A stretch of 64,000 nt of DNA from Tubulanus polymorphus. Taxonomy: Eukaryota > Nemertea > Palaeonemertea > Tubulaniformes > Tubulanidae. Below, piece by piece: positions 59,079 through 64,000 of the stretch. Numbering within the stretch: position 1 is the stretch's first letter; every line of letters begins with the position of its first letter. Below the pieces are notes generated by a model. That model was given only the letters and a program-made list of their open reading frames with translations, had not been told where the DNA came from and did not search any database. The position numbers and the translations under genes are program-made. The DNA is taken from the NCBI RefSeq assembly GCF_964204645.1, contig NC_134029.1, forward strand, positions 22,090,450 through 22,154,449, given 5' to 3'.

Positions 59079-60848
59079 TAGGTATCAATGGGCAAAGACA
59101 TTTTTGTACAGTTGTTACGGTGTCAACTCCCATGTGTGGGAAAACAACCTAAAGATACCCATATTATTTGAATACCGGGCAACATTTCTCGGGCATCGGT
59201 GCTGAAAAAATTGCATCTGTTTTTAGTATGTACTCTTATCAAATGTTCACCTTATGAAGTGATGTCTAGTGTCATTAATAGTGTTCCTGTAGTGTTAGAG
59301 TATCAGATATCGGAAACGTAATCAATTCATCAGTCCGACTGTGGTATATACAGCCCCTCTCACAGACCCTGTATTAGTTTTTATTGTATTGAAGAATTGT
59401 CGGGTATTGTTTTTCCTTGAAAACAAATGTTTCGCATCGATGTTTTGGAATGACCCTTTTGACCATCTGTTGATCGCATGCGTTTTATGAGTTGGCATGT
59501 GTCCGATTAGCGGGCGAATGTTTCTCATATCATCGCCGGATGTTGCGTCTGTTGCTATTGATGGCGAGCACGAGAGAGAGAGACAACCTGTCATCGGTTA
59601 CCTTCAGCCGCGGCGGCACGCAGGCAGGCAGGCGGCAGAGATTGCCTCCTCTTCGCCGATGGTGCTCCGTGTCATCATCGATTCCTGGCGCGCGATGCTG
59701 ATGTTCGCTCGTTTAAAGGCCGGCGAAAAGGAATCCATTCAGAACAAATTTGTGTTCATAAATGTTGAATGGCGAGTGCGTGTTTGATCTCGTATGGAGC
59801 GGTATTGACGATCTTTTATTGGCCGTGATGAATATCAACATCTCTTCCCGAGGTTGAGGCGAAACCGACCAATCCTGTCGGAATGTGTGCACCGTAGATA
59901 AATGTGTTTTTTGTTTATGGAAACGCGATAGTCTTCAAGGCGATAATAGACCGCTTTTCTAGCGTTCAGCGCCATTATCTGTAAGCACCACAGGAGAAAT
60001 TCCGTATACTGAATCATGCCGCATTGATCGGCGCTCTCTTATTCCTTGATCTGTCTTATGGAATTAATGGTCGAATCGCCAGTTGAATTCCTCCCACTTC
60101 TCGTCGTGAAAGCATCAAAAAGTCTTCTTGTTCAAAAAGTAGATTCAATATATGACGAGGGTATATCGCATGTGTCAAATGTAAAGCCGAGAATAAAGTA
60201 TAATCAAATAGAAGTAATACGTGATAATGCTGCGCTCGAAATGTTCAGATATTTCAGGCTTCACAATTTCTTTTCTCTCTTTATCAGATCGTTTTTTAAA
60301 GACACTGGCAAAATGTCACGAAGTAACACATAAAATGCGCGCGGTGTAAGATTTCTTCATGTTTCGACGGATGAAAACCTGACTGCCGTCTGCGTTCGAG
60401 TTTCATCGGATCATCTCATAATACATGTACGCAGCCTACTCAGACATGAGTTAGATCATCAAAGATTGTCAGTTCTCGAGAGAAGAGCAGTTCGTAGAAA
60501 ACTCAAGGTTGAAGTTATAATCATCAGACGCATTTCTCGTTTTGTGATCTTCATTTTGATTAAGCGGAGAAGTGGCGTCGTCTTTTTTTTTTCTCGGAAA
60601 GTCGGTCAATCTCGTCATCTCGTCCACAGCAACACGAAACAAGAAACAGAAACGCTGCTAGTTCCTGACATTGTTCCGAAACGTGAAATACGGTTTACTG
60701 AAATATTGTTTCATGTTTTGGACCGTTTTGACATACAGTCGTCACGAGAAAGAGCCTAAAAGTATTTCTGTTCCGTGTTGTAAGTCGCGCTGCCTACACT
60801 AGGCTTTTATCTTGGAGCTTTAATCATGTATCTACATTGAGCGTTGAC

Positions 60849-60868
60849 GATGATGATGATGATGATGA
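60849..60868. repeat. GAT trinucleotide microsatellite
   Basis: About six GAT units, with more GAT units a few bases further on near 60882. Confidence 0.8.
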
Positions 60869-62042
60869 AATATGCAGCTGATGATGATGAAATATGCGTC
60901 CGGATGGATTTGGTTTAGCGGTGTAAAGTTTCAGTACTTATCTTGTTAACGGTCATCGTACATTCGCGTCACATGTCCACTTCCTCTCTTTACCCCCCCC
61001 CCCCGCGACTGCCGCGCTTGTTTAATTGATGTCTTTTTCGTCGAGACATCAAAGAACAGTGGGGGATAATCGAGTTTTCACGTTGCCTCCGACGCTCGCC
61101 GGACCGACTCCGCAACCGTCGTTTTCTTGGAATCGTCGTTTGCGTCGCCGGACAAAAAAGTGCATCATTAATTAACCGTATTCGTTACGTTTTTTTAGTT
61201 CAATAAGGTTAAATGAACGCGCGCTCGGTCGGTCCACGTATAGTTGGTGAAAATGTCTTAGATTTTTCAGACAGCCAGAATTTGATCGGCGGATGAACCG
61301 AGATATGTCTAGGCCCTTAAAACTAACAAGTTGAACACCAGGTAAAAAGATGTGCGTAATATAGAGTCTGGAATGGATTGTTCATCTCGGAATTTAACAT
61401 ACCAGACTGACTGATACAACGAGAATTTGCTGAGAATTTACTGATTCGCTCGGTCAAGTGAAATATGAAACACCTCAATACATCGTGGAACTGAATCCAT
61501 ACGCATGTCGATCTCAGGAAATATGATGTTTTTTTTTTTTAATAATTTGGTTGTGTCTACTTCAACACAGCGTGTTAATCTGAAACCAATTAGTGATAGA
61601 CTGCGCGCACACGCGTGTGTGTGATCGAACTGTTGTGCTTTTCAGAACAAAGTCGATCAATAGGTTTTTTCAGGACGTTTATATTATATGTATCTCCACA
61701 TACATACAGAACTTGTTTGAATGCGTGAAAATGATGTCTACGAGTTCGCATTATCCTTGGAGTGATTACTCCAAGCATTATCGGACTAGAAACATAGACC
61801 AGAAGCTGTCTGTCGTAACGGCGCTAGGAAGGGGCACCTTAAAATAAAGTGAACATGAGCTGAAATGTCCTGCGACGATTTGTTTTCGGATGATTTCTCT
61901 TATACAAGATTGGCATTCGTATGTTGTCAGTTAGTCGCCAGGTGGCGGTGTTTTTCTCTTATGTTCGGATTTTTTTCCTTAAATTCTCCAGGCGCGCTTC
62001 TAAAGCAACAACCTGGAAGAGAGCTGACTGCTTACAGTGTAT

Positions 62043-62067
62043 GGGCAACACTTCAGGCCGTGGTCCC
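62043..62067 (+). mobile_element. SINE body fragment
   Basis: GGGCAACACTTCA then GGCCGTGGTCCC match the non-tRNA body of the minus-strand SINE at 28376-28515. No A or B box is visible to the left, so this is a 5'-truncated or diverged copy; its true limits are unclear. Confidence 0.55.
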
Positions 62068-62292
62068 GTCATGTGGTCATATGAATCAGGTTAAGCCTTG
62101 CTTAAGCCGGATCCAAATTGTGTAAAGCCGAAACAAACTAAAGAGCATTAGATTGAAAAGATGGAAATGGTTGAGATAGAGTTATAGAATTCAGGCGGGA
62201 ATGGATTGTTTCTAACCATCTTCGTCGATTTTGTCTCTATAGTTTTTCGATTTCATTTTTAGTTTAAAACGCGAACAACTATTGATGTTGTC

Positions 62293-62315
62293 GGGGGGGG
62301 GGGGGGGGGGGGGGC
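62293..62315. repeat. Poly-G run
   Basis: An uninterrupted run of about 22 guanines, able to form G-quadruplex structure and prone to length error in sequencing. Confidence 0.85.
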
Positions 62316-64000
62316 TTATAAATCATTCAACTCTCACCAACATTTTATCTCTCGAGAGATAGAGAGATCACGCCCCGTCTTAAGCGGATAACGTGATGAT
62401 GTCATTTAACGACGGTGTCGAATTTCAGATTATTTCTCTTTGAAAGCGCGTGAGTTTCTCTTCTCATCGGCGCCGAGTTTTCTCTCAAATTTCAGAAACA
62501 ATCAATTCATGATCAAACGCGACGAGCAGCCGCGTGCGGTCGATAGTTTCGCTCTTCGGTTTTTACGCGCCCGTGTTTCGGTTGCATTCGACGGGAAATT
62601 CATTTCGATATTCGAATGATAGCCTTGATATTTAGTCGGTATTGAGGCGTGATTGATTTCTAGTCACTGGTTAAACATCAACTCGAATACACGGCGCGAA
62701 AAAAAAGAATTTATGCAGATTTAGGGCTGATCATAGAATTGTGTTGAGAGTAAGTGGATTATGAAGCCTTGTATTGAAATATCAGCTGCATTCACAGATT
62801 GCATTATTTAGAATATTTTAAATCCGTATTTAGAACGGACCAAGCGTTTTTACACTGGTATTGGCCCTGTTCCATTTTAAAACCAGACCTAAAAGAACAA
62901 TCGAGGAGTGTTCTAAATTTTACTAACACCATTTCTGAGAATGAATAGAAACTTTTCTTTTAATTGTCTGTCAATCACGTCGTTGAGTCTAGTCGTTGAG
63001 TCAAGCCATGGAATACGTGGTCTAGCTGGACCAGTGATAACATGTATGAATGCACAGCATTGATTTGGTCCTTTTTAAATGGGTACATTATAACAGACTT
63101 TTAGTGATAGTGTGAGGATGCCAAATTCTGAGGATTGTAAAAAAATATAGGGCTCGACGAAAGCTGCTTAAGTACATCATTATAAGATGAAATGTTTTTC
63201 ATCTGTCGGACGTCAAAAAATCCTGAAGCGACGACGAATATAAGAAGAAATGTGTCTGGCTCTCTGAGAAAAAAAAACCGCGCCGAGAACGACGACGAGG
63301 ATTGAGGCGCGTCGCGAGTGAATGACTTGTCTTTGTGCAACCTGTGTGATGAACTATAATTTCATTAGCGGAAACCGTATAAATCTCTTACTGGTCTTTA
63401 TATGATAATCGTGTATCGGCTTCGGCTCGAAATGTCATCGAACGCCTTTCGTAGATTTTCATTTATAAACTATCAGCAGCCAAGTGGAATTTATGTCGCT
63501 CATAAAACGGTCATCAGTGATTGCTAGATTTGGCTGTATGCGCGAAGCAGGTCTCCTGTTGATTTATTTTGCGGCGGTGGGTGGTTGTTTATTTTTGTCA
63601 GGCGTGATCGCGCTGTCACCCACCGTCACCCACCGGGGAGATGAGGGTGTTCGTTTGTTAACCGTTGATCAAAGATGGATCCGTTTTTTTGTGCAGTCCC
63701 GAGTGGCTGACCGGGGTGATGGTGAAGATAAATCGTTGTCGGACGGCCGCGACTATTTTCTAAATATAGACCACTTTTAACCTTTCGTTTCGTGTGTCTC
63801 GTGTCTAGGAAGTATTTGATAAATTGATGAGGTGGATTAGATTACAGTCGCGAAACTGTGGCCTTTAATAATACCGGCGTTTAGATATATCGAATCAGAT
63901 CGAGATAGTTTTATTGGTGCAATCAAAATGGTTTCATACGTAATATAGATATTTTTCCCGCCCACGTATTCCTCATGTACCGATGACATTTCGGTTTGTT

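Larger units (their letters stand above)
58675..64000. other. Non-coding stretch, likely intron of the amine receptor
   Basis: I found no TM1/TM2 receptor exon on the minus strand and no THOC2 exon on the plus strand. It holds the ~350 bp repeat copy B, a GAT tract near 60850, a C run near 60987, a 22 G run near 62293 and a SINE-related fragment near 62043. Confidence 0.55.

Noticed and set aside
63484-63780. 98-codon plus-strand frame with a hydrophobic segment
   Set aside because: One membrane-like stretch only, no known family, no splice context; not supported as a gene.

Overview
The window is nuclear DNA from an animal. Genes are intron-rich with GT-AG introns of roughly 60 bp to several kb, coding exons are interspersed with short MITE/SINE-like repeats and microsatellites, and every conserved product is a metazoan housekeeping or signalling protein. 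A divergent 5-HT2-like amine receptor and an intronless peptide-receptor-like GPCR suggest an invertebrate bilaterian, plausibly a lophotrochozoan such as a mollusc or brachiopod; that placement is inference. Exons were rebuilt by eye. For PWP2, POLR1E, ALKBH8 and ATP6V0C the exon lengths sum to intact frames of 925, 415, 681 and 160 codons, close to the known family sizes.

Layout. 1-6562: no recognised gene; a piggyBac-type MITE, an interrupted array of ~57 bp units, a dispersed ~350 bp repeat and a 46 bp minisatellite. 6563-15930 (+): TRAP1, the mitochondrial HSP90, lacking its presequence exon(s). 15931-18878: mostly non-coding, one weak 51-codon candidate. 18879-20221 (-): ATP6V0C, head to head with 20857-25727 (+) PWP2; the 635 bp between them carries a cluster of E-box/M-box sites and a CRE. 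PWP2 runs tail to tail into 25875-29000 (-) POLR1E, which is head to head with 29650-33268 (+), a small CRAL-TRIO lipid-binding protein. 37110-38081 (+): an intronless class A GPCR preceded by a 125 bp tandem repeat. 39416-46831 (-): ALKBH8, whose first intron holds two full-length U2 snRNA genes and a U2 fragment on the same strand. 47094-52157 (+): the first eight exons of THOC2, head to head with ALKBH8. 57434-58674 (-): the large 3' exon of a 5-HT2-like receptor. The remainder is non-coding with repeats.

How the genes relate. Three consecutive divergent pairs (ATP6V0C/PWP2, POLR1E/CRAL-TRIO, ALKBH8/THOC2) suggest shared promoters. Several neighbours act in RNA production: rRNA transcription (POLR1E), rRNA processing (PWP2), tRNA wobble modification (ALKBH8), mRNA export (THOC2) and splicing (U2). 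I found no clearly new multi-gene system. The most noteworthy signals are the intronic U2 pair, the lysosomal-type E-box cluster in the ATP6V0C/PWP2 promoter, a GC-AG intron in PWP2, and an amine receptor lacking the TM6 toggle tryptophan.
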